The notes beneath the pieces were generated by a model, which was not told the DNA's origin, made no database searches, and was given only the letters and a program-made list of their open reading frames with translations. Shown piece after piece: positions 34,149-42,111 of a DNA stretch of 64,000 bases. Every line of letters starts with the position of its first letter. The stretch's first letter is position 1. This DNA is from Bacteroidales bacterium (GTDB lineage: Bacteria; Bacteroidota; Bacteroidia; Bacteroidales; UBA932). A program made the translations under genes and the position numbers. Where the stretch lies: positions 123,436-187,435 of the forward strand of contig JAHHQQ010000002.1 in the NCBI GenBank assembly GCA_020026275.1, given 5' to 3'.

Positions 34149-35051
34149 ATGTGGTTGATATTGGCTTTCTGCTCAGCGGCACTGCTGGGCTTTTATGATG
34201 TTTTCAAGAAAAAATCATTGTCGGACAATGCTGTTTTGCCAGTATTGGGATTGAATACGCTGTTCTCAAGTGTGATATTCCTTCCCTTCATTCTCATTTC
34301 CATCTGGCGGCCGGAAGCGCTTCAAGGTAGTCTGTTTTTTGTCCCGGCCGCAGGCTGGGAAGTGCATCGCTGGATCATCCTCAAGGCGTTCATCGTGCTG
34401 TCCTCTTGGATTTTCGGCTATTTCGGAATGAAACATCTGCCGATCACTATCGTGGGACCGATCAACGCCACCCGTCCGGTCATGACCCTCATCGGAGCCA
34501 TGCTGGTCTTCGGAGAACGGCTGAACGTCTGGCAATGGGCCGGCGTGCTGACCGCCATCTGTTCCTTTTTCCTGCTTGGCCGCTCCAGCAAGAAAGAAGG
34601 CGTCAATTTCCGGGACAACCGTTGGATCTGGTCTCTGATCGCCGCGGCAGTGCTCGGATCCGTCAGCGGACTGTATGACAAGTTCCTGATGAAACAGTTT
34701 GACCACATGCTGGTGCAGTCCTGGTTCAACCTCTACCAGCTTGTTCTGATGGGCGGCCTGCTCTTTTTCCTGTGGTGGCCTCGTCGGAAGAAGACCACCC
34801 CTTTCCGTTGGAAATGCTCTATCCCATTCATCTCTCTCTTCCTGTGTGCTGCAGATTTCGTCTATTACCTTGCGTTGAGTGAACCGGATTCCATGATTTC
34901 CATTGTTTCCATGGTCCGTCGCAGCAGTGTTCTGGTGTCGTTCCTGGTCGGTGCCATCGTCTTCAAGGAGAAGAATCTCCGGAGCAAGGCGGTGGATCTG
35001 GTCCTGGTGCTGGCCAGCATGGTCTTCCTGTATCTGGGCAATGTGCTCTGA
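34149..35051 (+). CDS. EamA-family (DMT) permease
   Basis: Inner-membrane transporter with about ten hydrophobic helices in two EamA repeats (first about 1-140, second about 150-300). It starts MWLILAFCSAALLGFYDVFKKKSL; MKHLPITIVGPINATRPVMTLIGAMLVFGERL and the repeat-2 equivalent SIVSMVRRSSVLVSFLVGAIVFKEK are the conserved repeat ends. Substrate is unknown. I chose the ATG at 34149; a GTG at 34137 overlaps the recQ stop and adds four residues. It is probably co-transcribed with recQ. Confidence 0.85.
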   Translation: MWLILAFCSAALLGFYDVFKKKSLSDNAVLPVLGLNTLFSSVIFLPFILISIWRPEALQGSLFFVPAAGWEVHRWIILKAFIVLSSWIFGYFGMKHLPITIVGPINATRPVMTLIGAMLVFGERLNVWQWAGVLTAICSFFLLGRSSKKEGVNFRDNRWIWSLIAAAVLGSVSGLYDKFLMKQFDHMLVQSWFNLYQLVLMGGLLFFLWWPRRKKTTPFRWKCSIPFISLFLCAADFVYYLALSEPDSMISIVSMVRRSSVLVSFLVGAIVFKEKNLRSKAVDLVLVLASMVFLYLGNVL

Positions 35052-35151
35052 CGGCTTTCTTCCGGATAGACCGGCAGAATAGAATGTCCGGATTGGCATG
35101 AAACGAGTGATTATGCCATTCAAAACCAAATTAGGAAATTCTAATTTTTCG

Positions 35152-35159
35152 TATCTTTG
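35152..35159 (+). promoter_or_regulatory. -7 box TATCTTTG only 7 nt before an ATG
   Basis: TATCTTTG matches TAnnTTTG and ends 7 nt before the ATG at 35167. Transcription would start at or within a few bases of the start codon, giving an almost leaderless message. No -33 TTTG is seen at the usual distance. Confidence 0.5.
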
Positions 35160-35166
35160 TCAAATT

Positions 35167-35592
35167 ATGAACTGTCCGGACGAAAAAATATGGGACCCGC
35201 TTAGAAAGAAGTGGCTGGTGCGCACTCCCGAGGAGGAAGTGAGGCAGTGGTTTATACAGTTGCTCCATCGACAACTTCAAATCCCGCTACACATGATGAT
35301 GAGCGAGGTGCATATGCAGTTTGGAGAAGGATATATGAAGAAAGATTATCGGGCGGATATTCTGGTTTATGACCGGAATCTCCATCCATTGATGGTGGTG
35401 GAGTGCAAGAGGCCGGATGTGCATCTGGCACAGGAAGTGGTGGAGCAGGTTTTGCGTTACAACATGGTAATGCATGCTCCCTATCTGGCTGTGACGAACG
35501 GGCAGTCCAGTTATGTCTGTCATTTGGAAGACGGAAAATATGTTTTCCAGAAAAAGGTGCCGACCTATCTGGAGATGATAGGGAATGAATGA
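35167..35592 (+). CDS. HsdR N-terminal-like PD-(D/E)XK protein, stand-alone
   Basis: 141-aa protein matching only the N-terminal nuclease domain of type I restriction R subunits. Motifs are the TPEEEVRQWFIQLL helix, the acidic RADILVYD strand and the catalytic VVECKRPD (E-x-K). No helicase part and no HsdM/HsdS genes are nearby, so it is not a restriction system. Homologs of this size are common in Bacteroidota beside DNA-metabolism genes; the function is unknown and a DNA-end or repair role is inference. I chose the ATG at 35167 because a -7 box lies just upstream; an in-frame ATG at 35098 would add 23 residues with no family match. Confidence 0.78.
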   Translation: MNCPDEKIWDPLRKKWLVRTPEEEVRQWFIQLLHRQLQIPLHMMMSEVHMQFGEGYMKKDYRADILVYDRNLHPLMVVECKRPDVHLAQEVVEQVLRYNMVMHAPYLAVTNGQSSYVCHLEDGKYVFQKKVPTYLEMIGNE

Positions 35593-35610
35593 TTTTTGCA
35601 GGATTAAACA

Positions 35611-35616
35611 AGGAGG
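35611..35616 (+). promoter_or_regulatory. Strong ribosome binding site deciding the tRNA nucleotidyltransferase start
   Basis: AGGAGG 8 nt before the ATG at 35625. An earlier in-frame ATG at 35589 overlaps the previous stop and has no such site. Confidence 0.6.
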
Positions 35617-35624
35617 ATGAAGGG

Positions 35625-37157
35625 ATGGTTACAACAACTTCACAATTTCTTGACAACAAGATTTTTAATATAGTTTCTGAGGTCGCCCGGGAGACGGGTG
35701 TCCGGGCGTTCGTGATAGGAGGCTTTGTACGTGACTGCTTTTTGGGTCGCAAGACCAATGATATTGACATTGTTGTGGAAGGGGGGGGCATTGCCTTGGC
35801 GGAAGCTGTCGCCCACAAGATTTCGATTATGGAAAAGCATCATTGCAATGTGTCCGTCTTCAAGAATTTTGGAACAGCGATGCTTCGTTATCAGGGTACT
35901 GAAATTGAATTTGTTGGAGCTCGTAAAGAGTCCTATCATCGTGATTCCCGCAAGCCGATTGTGGAAGACGGGACCTTGGAGGACGATCAGAAGCGGCGGG
36001 ATTTCACTATCAATGCAATGGCTTTCAGCTTGCAGAAAGAGGATTTTGGCACGCTGGTAGATCCGTTTGGAGGGATCCGGGATTTGGACGCTGGAATTAT
36101 CCGAACCCCGTTAGAGCCGGAAACCACATATAGTGATGATCCGTTGAGGATGCTCCGGGCCATTCGTTTTGCGACCAAACTGTCCACTCCCGAGAAGAGA
36201 TTCGTGATTGTTCCTGAATCCTTGGCCGCCATGAAGAAGATGAAGGACAGGATGTCTATCCTGTCTAAAGAGAGGATTGTCGAGGAATTGAACAAGATTT
36301 TGGTCACCACCAAGCCGTCCATCGGTTTCCGTCTGATGGAAGAGACCGGTTTGCTGTCCTATGTCCTGCCGGAACTGGAACACCTCAAGGGGGTGGAGAC
36401 GGTGGAAGGGAAAGGGCATAAGGATAATTTCTCCCATACCCTGCAAGTAGTGGACAACGTGTCCTTGCTGGAAGATGAAGCCATTTCAGCAGGCCGTCTG
36501 CATGACTATGTCGTTACAGAAAACGGAGACGGCTTTGTCGAATCTGTCCGGACATCTCCGTGTGTGTGGTTGAGATGGGCGGCGTTGTTGCACGATATCG
36601 GCAAGCCGAAGAGCAAGAAGTTTGATCCGGCTGCAGGCTGGACCTTCCATGGCCATGAAGTCATCGGATATCGGATGGTGCCCAAGATTTTCCAGCGTCT
36701 GAAGTTACCGCTCAATGAAAAGATGAAATATGTGCAGAAATTGGTAGGCCTGCATCATCGCCCGGTCGCTCTGGTTGATGAGGAGGTGACCGATTCTGCT
36801 GTCCGCAGACTACTTTTTGATGCTGGAAATGAAATTGAAGACCTGATGCTTCTGTGCAGCGCGGACATTACATCCAAGAATGCGGCAAAAGTGGCTCGTG
36901 TCAAACACAATTTCGAACTGGTCAAGGAGAAATTGGTGGAAGTGGAAGCCAAGGATGCGATCCGCAATTGGAAGAATCCGATCAGCGGTGAGTACATCAT
37001 GGATGTTTTCGGCATTTCACCATGCCGGGTCATCGGAGACCTGAAGGAACTGGTCAAGAATGCAATCTTGGACGGCGAAATCGAGAACACTTTCGAGGCC
37101 GCAGACAAATTGATGCGGGAAAAAGCGGTCGGAATGGGACTGACTGCCGTCAAATGA
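35625..37157 (+). CDS. tRNA nucleotidyltransferase (CCA-adding / poly(A) polymerase family) with HD domain
   Basis: Class II nucleotidyltransferase that adds or repairs the 3'-CCA of tRNAs. The head has GGFVRDCFLGRKTNDIDIVVEG (GG motif plus the DxD metal pair), EFVGARKESY, the RRDFTINAMAF motif and the DPLRMLRAIRFATKL template-region block. A C-terminal HD domain (LLHDIGKP, GHEVIGY, LVGLHHRP) suggests added phosphatase or phosphodiesterase activity. From the ATG at 35625 (MVTTTSQFLDNKIFNIV) the protein is 510 aa, longer than the CCA enzyme of many bacteria, as is usual in Bacteroidales. Confidence 0.92.
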   Translation: MVTTTSQFLDNKIFNIVSEVARETGVRAFVIGGFVRDCFLGRKTNDIDIVVEGGGIALAEAVAHKISIMEKHHCNVSVFKNFGTAMLRYQGTEIEFVGARKESYHRDSRKPIVEDGTLEDDQKRRDFTINAMAFSLQKEDFGTLVDPFGGIRDLDAGIIRTPLEPETTYSDDPLRMLRAIRFATKLSTPEKRFVIVPESLAAMKKMKDRMSILSKERIVEELNKILVTTKPSIGFRLMEETGLLSYVLPELEHLKGVETVEGKGHKDNFSHTLQVVDNVSLLEDEAISAGRLHDYVVTENGDGFVESVRTSPCVWLRWAALLHDIGKPKSKKFDPAAGWTFHGHEVIGYRMVPKIFQRLKLPLNEKMKYVQKLVGLHHRPVALVDEEVTDSAVRRLLFDAGNEIEDLMLLCSADITSKNAAKVARVKHNFELVKEKLVEVEAKDAIRNWKNPISGEYIMDVFGISPCRVIGDLKELVKNAILDGEIENTFEAADKLMREKAVGMGLTAVK

Positions 37158-37173
37158 TGAGGTGATTTCTGTC

Positions 37174-38238
37174 ATGTTGGTCAATGACTACATATTGTAT
37201 ATCCGGACGGTCCGCAGATATTCAGAAAATACGGTCCGTATCTATTCAGATGCACTGACCGGTTTTTTTTCTTGTTCTTTGGGCAAAAACATCCGAGAGA
37301 CAACGGTCCATGATGGAGAACTGTTGGAGGCTTTGACGGTCCAGCCGGTTCGTAATTATGAGATTTTTCTGTTGGACAAGAAAAAGGAGAGTCCTCGGAC
37401 GGTCAATCTTCACTTGTCTGTCCTCAGTGGCTTCTGCCGCTGGCTGATCCGGCAAGGAAAACTTGCATCCAATCCAGTACGTCTGGTGGCACGTCCAAAA
37501 ATGAAAAAGCGTTTGCCTGATTTTTTGCGCGTAGAAACCATGAATGATTACTTTCAGGCAACAGAAGCAGTTGTGGCGGAAGAGAATTTGGAATTGATTC
37601 GTGGCAATGACAAAGTCTCAGAGAAAGTATATCATGACCGGCTTGCCCGCATGATTCTTTCTCTTCTTTACCAGACAGGTATGAGAAGATCTGAACTGAT
37701 CTCACTGAACATTTCTTCGGTGGATCTGGCAAGAAGGGTAATACGTGTCCTGGGAAAAGGAGAAAAAACACGAGAAATTCCATTGGGAAATTCACTTTGT
37801 ATTGAAATTTCCTTATATTTACAATCAACAGTTGCTTTGATTGGGCACGATAGGGCTGGTGATGCGCCATTGTTGATGACCTCAAAAGGTAACCGGCTTT
37901 ATCCGGGTTTTGTAGAACGGATTGTCAAGTCCGAATTGGAGTCCGTACCTGGAACGACAGGAAGAAAATCCCCGCACGTGTTGCGGCATACTTTGGCTAC
38001 AGAACTGCTGGATAACGGTGCCGATTTGAATTCCATCAAGGAATTATTGGGACATTCTTCGCTGGCTGCGACACAGGTTTATACTCACAACTCAATCGAG
38101 AAACTGAAATCAGTTTATACAAACGCCCATCCAAGGGCAAAAATAGGAGGTGAAAATGGAGATCAGAGTTCAAACCTTGAAATTCAACGCAGATCAGAAA
38201 CTGTTGGATTTCATTCAGAAGAAGGTTTCAAAGATTGA
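37174..38238 (+). CDS. Tyrosine recombinase, XerC/XerD type, with C-terminal extension into hpf
   Basis: Site-specific recombinase that resolves chromosome dimers or similar sites. An N-terminal SAM-like core-binding domain (1-115, with NDYILYIRTVRRYSENTVRIY) precedes the catalytic domain. The residues are R of GMRRSEL, K of LGKGEKTREIPL, HVLRH, LLGHSS, and the nucleophile Y of TQVYTHN. Family members usually end just after a NAHPRA-like motif. Here the frame runs on for about 30 residues and the last 83 nt overlap the hpf gene in another frame. The ATG at 37174 has GAGGTGA 9 nt before it; a GTG at 37162 is the alternative. Co-directional with the upstream nucleotidyltransferase. Confidence 0.88.
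   Translation: MLVNDYILYIRTVRRYSENTVRIYSDALTGFFSCSLGKNIRETTVHDGELLEALTVQPVRNYEIFLLDKKKESPRTVNLHLSVLSGFCRWLIRQGKLASNPVRLVARPKMKKRLPDFLRVETMNDYFQATEAVVAEENLELIRGNDKVSEKVYHDRLARMILSLLYQTGMRRSELISLNISSVDLARRVIRVLGKGEKTREIPLGNSLCIEISLYLQSTVALIGHDRAGDAPLLMTSKGNRLYPGFVERIVKSELESVPGTTGRKSPHVLRHTLATELLDNGADLNSIKELLGHSSLAATQVYTHNSIEKLKSVYTNAHPRAKIGGENGDQSSNLEIQRRSETVGFHSEEGFKD
38145..38150 (+). promoter_or_regulatory. Ribosome binding site of hpf, inside the recombinase gene
   Basis: AGGAGG 5 nt before the hpf ATG at 38156. A strong Shine-Dalgarno is uncommon in this genome, and here it supports start choice inside the overlapping gene. Confidence 0.6.
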
Positions 38239-38449
38239 ACGGTTCGATGAGAAAGTCTCAGATGTAACAGTTACCTTATCTCTACTTGAAAAACCTGAGA
38301 ACAAGAGCGTCAAGCTGCATGTTCAGGTGATTGGTGGCAGCCTTCTTGTAGAGAGGACCGGCAGGTCATTCGAGGAAGCGGTCAACGAATGTGTTGATGC
38401 CATGAAGGAGAAGATTGTACGTAACAAAGAAAAACGAAATGAGGCTTGA
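38156..38449 (+). CDS. hpf: Ribosome hibernation-promoting factor, short form
   Basis: 97-aa cytosolic protein (HPF/RaiA family) that binds the small ribosomal subunit near the decoding centre and quiets ribosomes in slow growth. It has the beta-alpha-beta-beta-beta-alpha pattern: IRVQTLKFNADQKLLDFIQKKVSKIERF, then SVKLHVQVIGGSLLVERTG, and the C-terminal FEEAVNECVDAMKEKI helix. It lacks the long C-terminal dimerisation domain of long HPF. The first 83 nt overlap the recombinase gene, so the two are translationally close. Confidence 0.92.
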   Translation: MEIRVQTLKFNADQKLLDFIQKKVSKIERFDEKVSDVTVTLSLLEKPENKSVKLHVQVIGGSLLVERTGRSFEEAVNECVDAMKEKIVRNKEKRNEA

Positions 38450-38490
38450 TAGCATCTTCGAAAAAACAGAAATGCAATAATACTTTCTCT

Positions 38491-38517
38491 GGCGGTCATG
38501 TTTATGGCCGCCTTTTT
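38491..38517 (+). terminator. Rho-independent terminator after hpf
   Basis: 9-bp stem GGCGGTCAT / ATGGCCGCC (one G-T pair), GTTT loop, then five T. It starts about 42 bp after the hpf stop. Confidence 0.9.
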
Positions 38518-38596
38518 CGTGTCACATTTTGTGGTGGCCGGATTCGACAGGATGTTTAATTTATTAATATCGGTAGATTTCTGTCGGAGAATTATA

Positions 38597-38604
38597 TATA
38601 TTTG
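38597..38604 (+). promoter_or_regulatory. Probable -7 box for holA
   Basis: TATATTTG matches TAnnTTTG, about 31 nt before the holA ATG at 38636. No good -33 TTTG. Confidence 0.5.
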
Positions 38605-38635
38605 TCAATACGAACAAACAGAAAATTTTTGAAAT

Positions 38636-39673
38636 ATGGCCGGTACCAAGACAGACATTGATGCACTTAGTCGGAAAATCATGAAAGATGCGGAAAAGGG
38701 TATCTTTTCTCCGGTATATCTATTGATGGGAACGGAACCGTATTATCCGGATCTGGTATGTGATACGATTGTCCGGACAGCATTGGCCGATCATGAGCGA
38801 GATTTCAACCAGGACATCTGGTACGGGATGGACGTGGATGCCTCGACGGTCAGCGCTCAGGCGCATAGTTATCCGGTCATGGCAGAACGGAGATTGCTGG
38901 TAGTCCGTGATGCGCAGCAGATGCGTGATTTGGAGCAACTTTCCCGATATTGTGAAGATCCGATGGACACTACTGTTCTTGTCCTGTTGCTGCATGGCAC
39001 TTCGGCAGACAAGAGGAAGAATCTTTACAAACAAGTTTCCAAACATGGAATTGTCCTTCAATCCGATGCTCTTAGAGATTATCAGATGGACAGTTGGGTT
39101 TCTTCTTTCTATCGGGAGAGAGGCCTGGCAATAGATCCCGAAGCGGTCACTTTGTTGGTGGAGGCGGTAGGCACTTCCATGAAAACCATTGCGGCAGAAA
39201 CAGACAAGATGTTGAAGAATTTGCCGGAAGGAGTGAACCGCATCACAGCGGAAGACGTGGAGAAGAATGTGGGCATCAGCCGGAAATACAATATTTTTGA
39301 ACTGACGAAGGCATTGTCTTTTAGGGATTCTGCAAAAGCGTTGAAAATTGCATCCCATATTGGCGCGGAACCTGGATTTGTCCTGTTGATAGCAACAGCT
39401 GCTCTGTATACTCATTTCAACCGTATTCTGAAATATGAAGCCTTCTTGATGAAGCATCCTGCCGCCAATGTGGGGGAAAGGGCTAAGGTATTGGGGGTAT
39501 CCCCATTCTTTATGGGGGAGTATGATACCGCTATCCAGAATTATCCGGTACGAAAATGTTTGCAGGTCATGGGACTGCTGGAAGAATATGATTTCAAGGG
39601 GAAAGGAGGAATGACAGGAGAAGCTGGCCAGGGTGAACTCCTGATAGAATTGATCATTAAAATATTAAATTAA
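38636..39673 (+). CDS. holA: DNA polymerase III subunit delta
   Basis: Clamp-loader subunit that opens the beta sliding clamp. Family features are the N-terminal FSPVYLLMGTEPYYPDLVCDTI, VVRDAQQM in the second part of the ATPase-like fold without a functional Walker motif, the SRKYNIFELTKALSFRD linker and a helical collar domain at 240-345. Length (345 aa) is typical. A new transcription unit starts here after the hpf terminator; the ABC transporter genes follow by 5 bp. Confidence 0.9.
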   Translation: MAGTKTDIDALSRKIMKDAEKGIFSPVYLLMGTEPYYPDLVCDTIVRTALADHERDFNQDIWYGMDVDASTVSAQAHSYPVMAERRLLVVRDAQQMRDLEQLSRYCEDPMDTTVLVLLLHGTSADKRKNLYKQVSKHGIVLQSDALRDYQMDSWVSSFYRERGLAIDPEAVTLLVEAVGTSMKTIAAETDKMLKNLPEGVNRITAEDVEKNVGISRKYNIFELTKALSFRDSAKALKIASHIGAEPGFVLLIATAALYTHFNRILKYEAFLMKHPAANVGERAKVLGVSPFFMGEYDTAIQNYPVRKCLQVMGLLEEYDFKGKGGMTGEAGQGELLIELIIKILN

Positions 39674-39678
39674 ATACT

Positions 39679-40614
39679 ATGGCACTAATTCAATGCGAGG
39701 AAATTACAAAGAGATTTGGTAACCATACGGCACTGAACAATGTTTCTTTGACATTTCCTGAGGGAAAAATCTTTGGAATGTTGGGGCCGAACGGTGCCGG
39801 CAAGACTACATTGATCCGAATCATCAATCGAATCACGATACCGAACAGTGGAAGAGTATTGTTCGATGGGCATGTGATTACACAGCGGGATGTGGAGCGG
39901 ATCGGTTATCTTCCGGAAGAGCGAGGATTGTATCGAAAGATGGAAGTCGGCGAACAGGCTCTTTATCTGGCCCAGTTGAAGGGGATGTCTGCTAAAGAAG
40001 CTCGTGTGGAACTGAAGAAATGGTTCAAGCGTTTCGGAATTGAAGGGTGGTGGAAGAAGAAGGTGGAAGAATTGTCAAAGGGTATGGCTCAGAAGGTACA
40101 ATTTATTACCACTGTCGTGCACAAACCGGCCCTGATGATTCTGGATGAGCCGTTTTCCGGTTTCGATCCAGTCAATAGCGACCTTATCCGTCAGGAAATC
40201 CTGCGTCTGAAAGACGAAGGGGCGACCATCATCCTGTCCACGCACAACATGGAATCTGTTGAGGAACTTTGCGACAATATCGCGCTCATCAACAAGTCCA
40301 ATCTGGTTATTGCCGGAGGGGTGGACGAGGTGCGCCGAAAATATGGCAACAACAACATCGAACTGATCTATACTGCCAATCAGCCGTTGGAGAGTGATAA
40401 TCTGTTATTTGATATTATTTCAGATGACAACAATATGGGAAGACATACGGCAGTCCTGTCCTTGAAGGATGGGGTGAACCAGAACGATGTCCTTTCGGCC
40501 CTCATTTCCCGTCAGGTGGTCATCAATTCGTTCAAGGAACTGATTCCGAGGATGAATGACGTTTTCATCAAACTGGTCGCTGAGTCCGGAGGCTTGAGCT
40601 ATTCAGAAAAATAG
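39679..40614 (+). CDS. ABC transporter ATP-binding protein (NatA-like)
   Basis: Cytosolic ATPase of an ABC-2 type transporter. Walker A GPNGAGKT (near 36-43), signature LSKGMAQKVQF, Walker B LMILDEPFSGFDP and an H-loop in ILSTHNMESVEE. A C-terminal extension of about 70 residues is typical of NatA-type subunits, which also have the DUF4162-like tail. It pairs with the permease gene 28 bp downstream. The natural substrate (sodium, drug or lipid) is unknown. Confidence 0.92.
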   Translation: MALIQCEEITKRFGNHTALNNVSLTFPEGKIFGMLGPNGAGKTTLIRIINRITIPNSGRVLFDGHVITQRDVERIGYLPEERGLYRKMEVGEQALYLAQLKGMSAKEARVELKKWFKRFGIEGWWKKKVEELSKGMAQKVQFITTVVHKPALMILDEPFSGFDPVNSDLIRQEILRLKDEGATIILSTHNMESVEELCDNIALINKSNLVIAGGVDEVRRKYGNNNIELIYTANQPLESDNLLFDIISDDNNMGRHTAVLSLKDGVNQNDVLSALISRQVVINSFKELIPRMNDVFIKLVAESGGLSYSEK

Positions 40615-40642
40615 GTCTGTGTATTTTTAGATTGGAACAATT

Positions 40643-42034
40643 ATGAATTTCAGAATAATAAATGTCATCATCGGGCGTGAATACATGACCCGTGTCAAGA
40701 AGAAGAGTTTCTTGTTGGTAACTTTTCTGGGCCCGCTTTTCTTCGCTTTGATTTCCGTCGCACCCGCTTTGCTCATGACGTTCAGCAAGGAAGAGGCGAA
40801 AAAGATTGCAGTCGTGGATGAATCCGGTATCGTGTTGCCTTACCTGGAGTCCAACCAGCAGGTCAAATATGCCGATTTCAGCGGTTACAATGTGGACAGT
40901 CTCAAATTGAAACTGAAAACCAAAGAAATGGAAGAGGATGTGCTGCTGTACATCTCTGCCCTGAACCCGGAGACCAAGACAGTCAATGTGGTTTCCTATT
41001 CCCAGAAACCTCTTGGTCCGGAACTGAAGACTTCCATCCAGAACCGGATTGACAAGAGTGTTGAGGAATACCGCATCAAGAGTTATCAGATTGCGGATCT
41101 GGACAAGATCATGGAGGATGTCAAGTCCAATGTCGCCATCACCACTTATACGATGGATGAGACAGGCAACGAGAGCATCACTTCTTCGGGCGTCTATATG
41201 GCCATTTCCATGATTCTGGGAATGATCATCTATTTGTTCATCACCATGTTCAGCAGTATGGTCATGTCCAGTGTCATCGAAGAGAAGAGCAACCGTATCG
41301 TGGAGGTGCTGGTTTCTTCTGTGAAATCCACTGAACTGATGTTCGGAAAGATCATCGGTATCGCTCTGGTCGCCTTGACCCAGTTCCTGCTGTGGATTGT
41401 CCTGACCGGCGTGCTGGTCGGAATCGGCAGCCAGTTCATTGACATGTCCGACATGACTGAGGCGGCTGTGCAGACTTCCTCCATGACCGGTGGAATGGAC
41501 GCTACTTCCATGGCAGGCCTGAGCCCTGAGACCATGGCCCAGCTGGCTGATTCTACGGCTACTGAGACAACTGGCGGTGCGGCTGTGTTCAACACTCTCG
41601 CCAGACTGGATTATCCGACCATCATCTTGAGTTTCCTGGTGTACTTTATATTGGGTTATCTCCTCTATGCATCCATGTTTGCGGCCGTCGGTTCCGCCAT
41701 GGAGAGCGAGACGGATGCCAATGCCGGCCAGCTCCAGATTCCGGTGACGATTCCGCTTCTGATCGGTTTCTTCATCTCCTTGATTGCCTTCAAGTCACCT
41801 GACAGTCCGTTGGCAGTATGGGGATCCATGATTCCGTTCACATCTCCAATTGTCATGACCGCACGTATTCCGTTCGGAGTACCGGGATGGCAGATCGCTG
41901 TGTCAATCCTCCTGCTGATCGCTACCTTTGCCCTCTTCGCCTGGTTGTCCGCCAAGATCTACCGTATCGGTATCCTGATCTTCGGCAAGAGCGCTTCCTG
42001 GAAAGATCTGTGGCGTTGGTTGAAACAGAAATAA
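40643..42034 (+). CDS. ABC-2 type permease (NatB-like)
   Basis: Inner-membrane partner of the preceding ATPase. One N-terminal helix (about 22-45) is followed by a large soluble external domain (about 50-180) and about five to six helices from 185 to 445. The conserved SNRIVEVLVSSVKSTELMFGKIIG block contacts the ATPase. An unusual Met/Ser/Thr/Ala-rich loop lies at about 270-312 (MSDMTEAAVQTSSMTGGMDA) between helices. The gene ends at a strong bidirectional terminator. Confidence 0.9.
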   Translation: MNFRIINVIIGREYMTRVKKKSFLLVTFLGPLFFALISVAPALLMTFSKEEAKKIAVVDESGIVLPYLESNQQVKYADFSGYNVDSLKLKLKTKEMEEDVLLYISALNPETKTVNVVSYSQKPLGPELKTSIQNRIDKSVEEYRIKSYQIADLDKIMEDVKSNVAITTYTMDETGNESITSSGVYMAISMILGMIIYLFITMFSSMVMSSVIEEKSNRIVEVLVSSVKSTELMFGKIIGIALVALTQFLLWIVLTGVLVGIGSQFIDMSDMTEAAVQTSSMTGGMDATSMAGLSPETMAQLADSTATETTGGAAVFNTLARLDYPTIILSFLVYFILGYLLYASMFAAVGSAMESETDANAGQLQIPVTIPLLIGFFISLIAFKSPDSPLAVWGSMIPFTSPIVMTARIPFGVPGWQIAVSILLLIATFALFAWLSAKIYRIGILIFGKSASWKDLWRWLKQK

Positions 42035-42054
42035 TCCGGCAACGGATAGCAATG

Positions 42055-42091
42055 AAAAAGGGATGGAACCGTTTGGATTCCATCCCTTTTT
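42055..42091 (+). terminator. Bidirectional terminator between the NatB-like and fucosidase genes
   Basis: 14-bp perfect stem AAAAAGGGATGGAA / TTCCATCCCTTTTT with a 9-nt loop. The A and T ends make it work for both convergent genes. Confidence 0.92.
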
Positions 42092-42111
42092 CTATATCAG
42101 ATTTCAGAATC

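Noticed and set aside
35167..35592. Reading the HsdR-N protein as part of a restriction system
   Set aside because: No HsdM, HsdS or helicase domain is in the window; the neighbours are recombination and tRNA enzymes.
37174..38238. Treating the tyrosine recombinase as a phage or integron integrase
   Set aside because: It has Xer-like length and motifs, no attachment repeats or phage genes are nearby, and it is linked to hpf and a tRNA nucleotidyltransferase.
38450..38635. tRNA genes expected after hpf, as I recall from some Bacteroides genomes
   Set aside because: The gap contains only a terminator and the holA promoter; no cloverleaf can be built.
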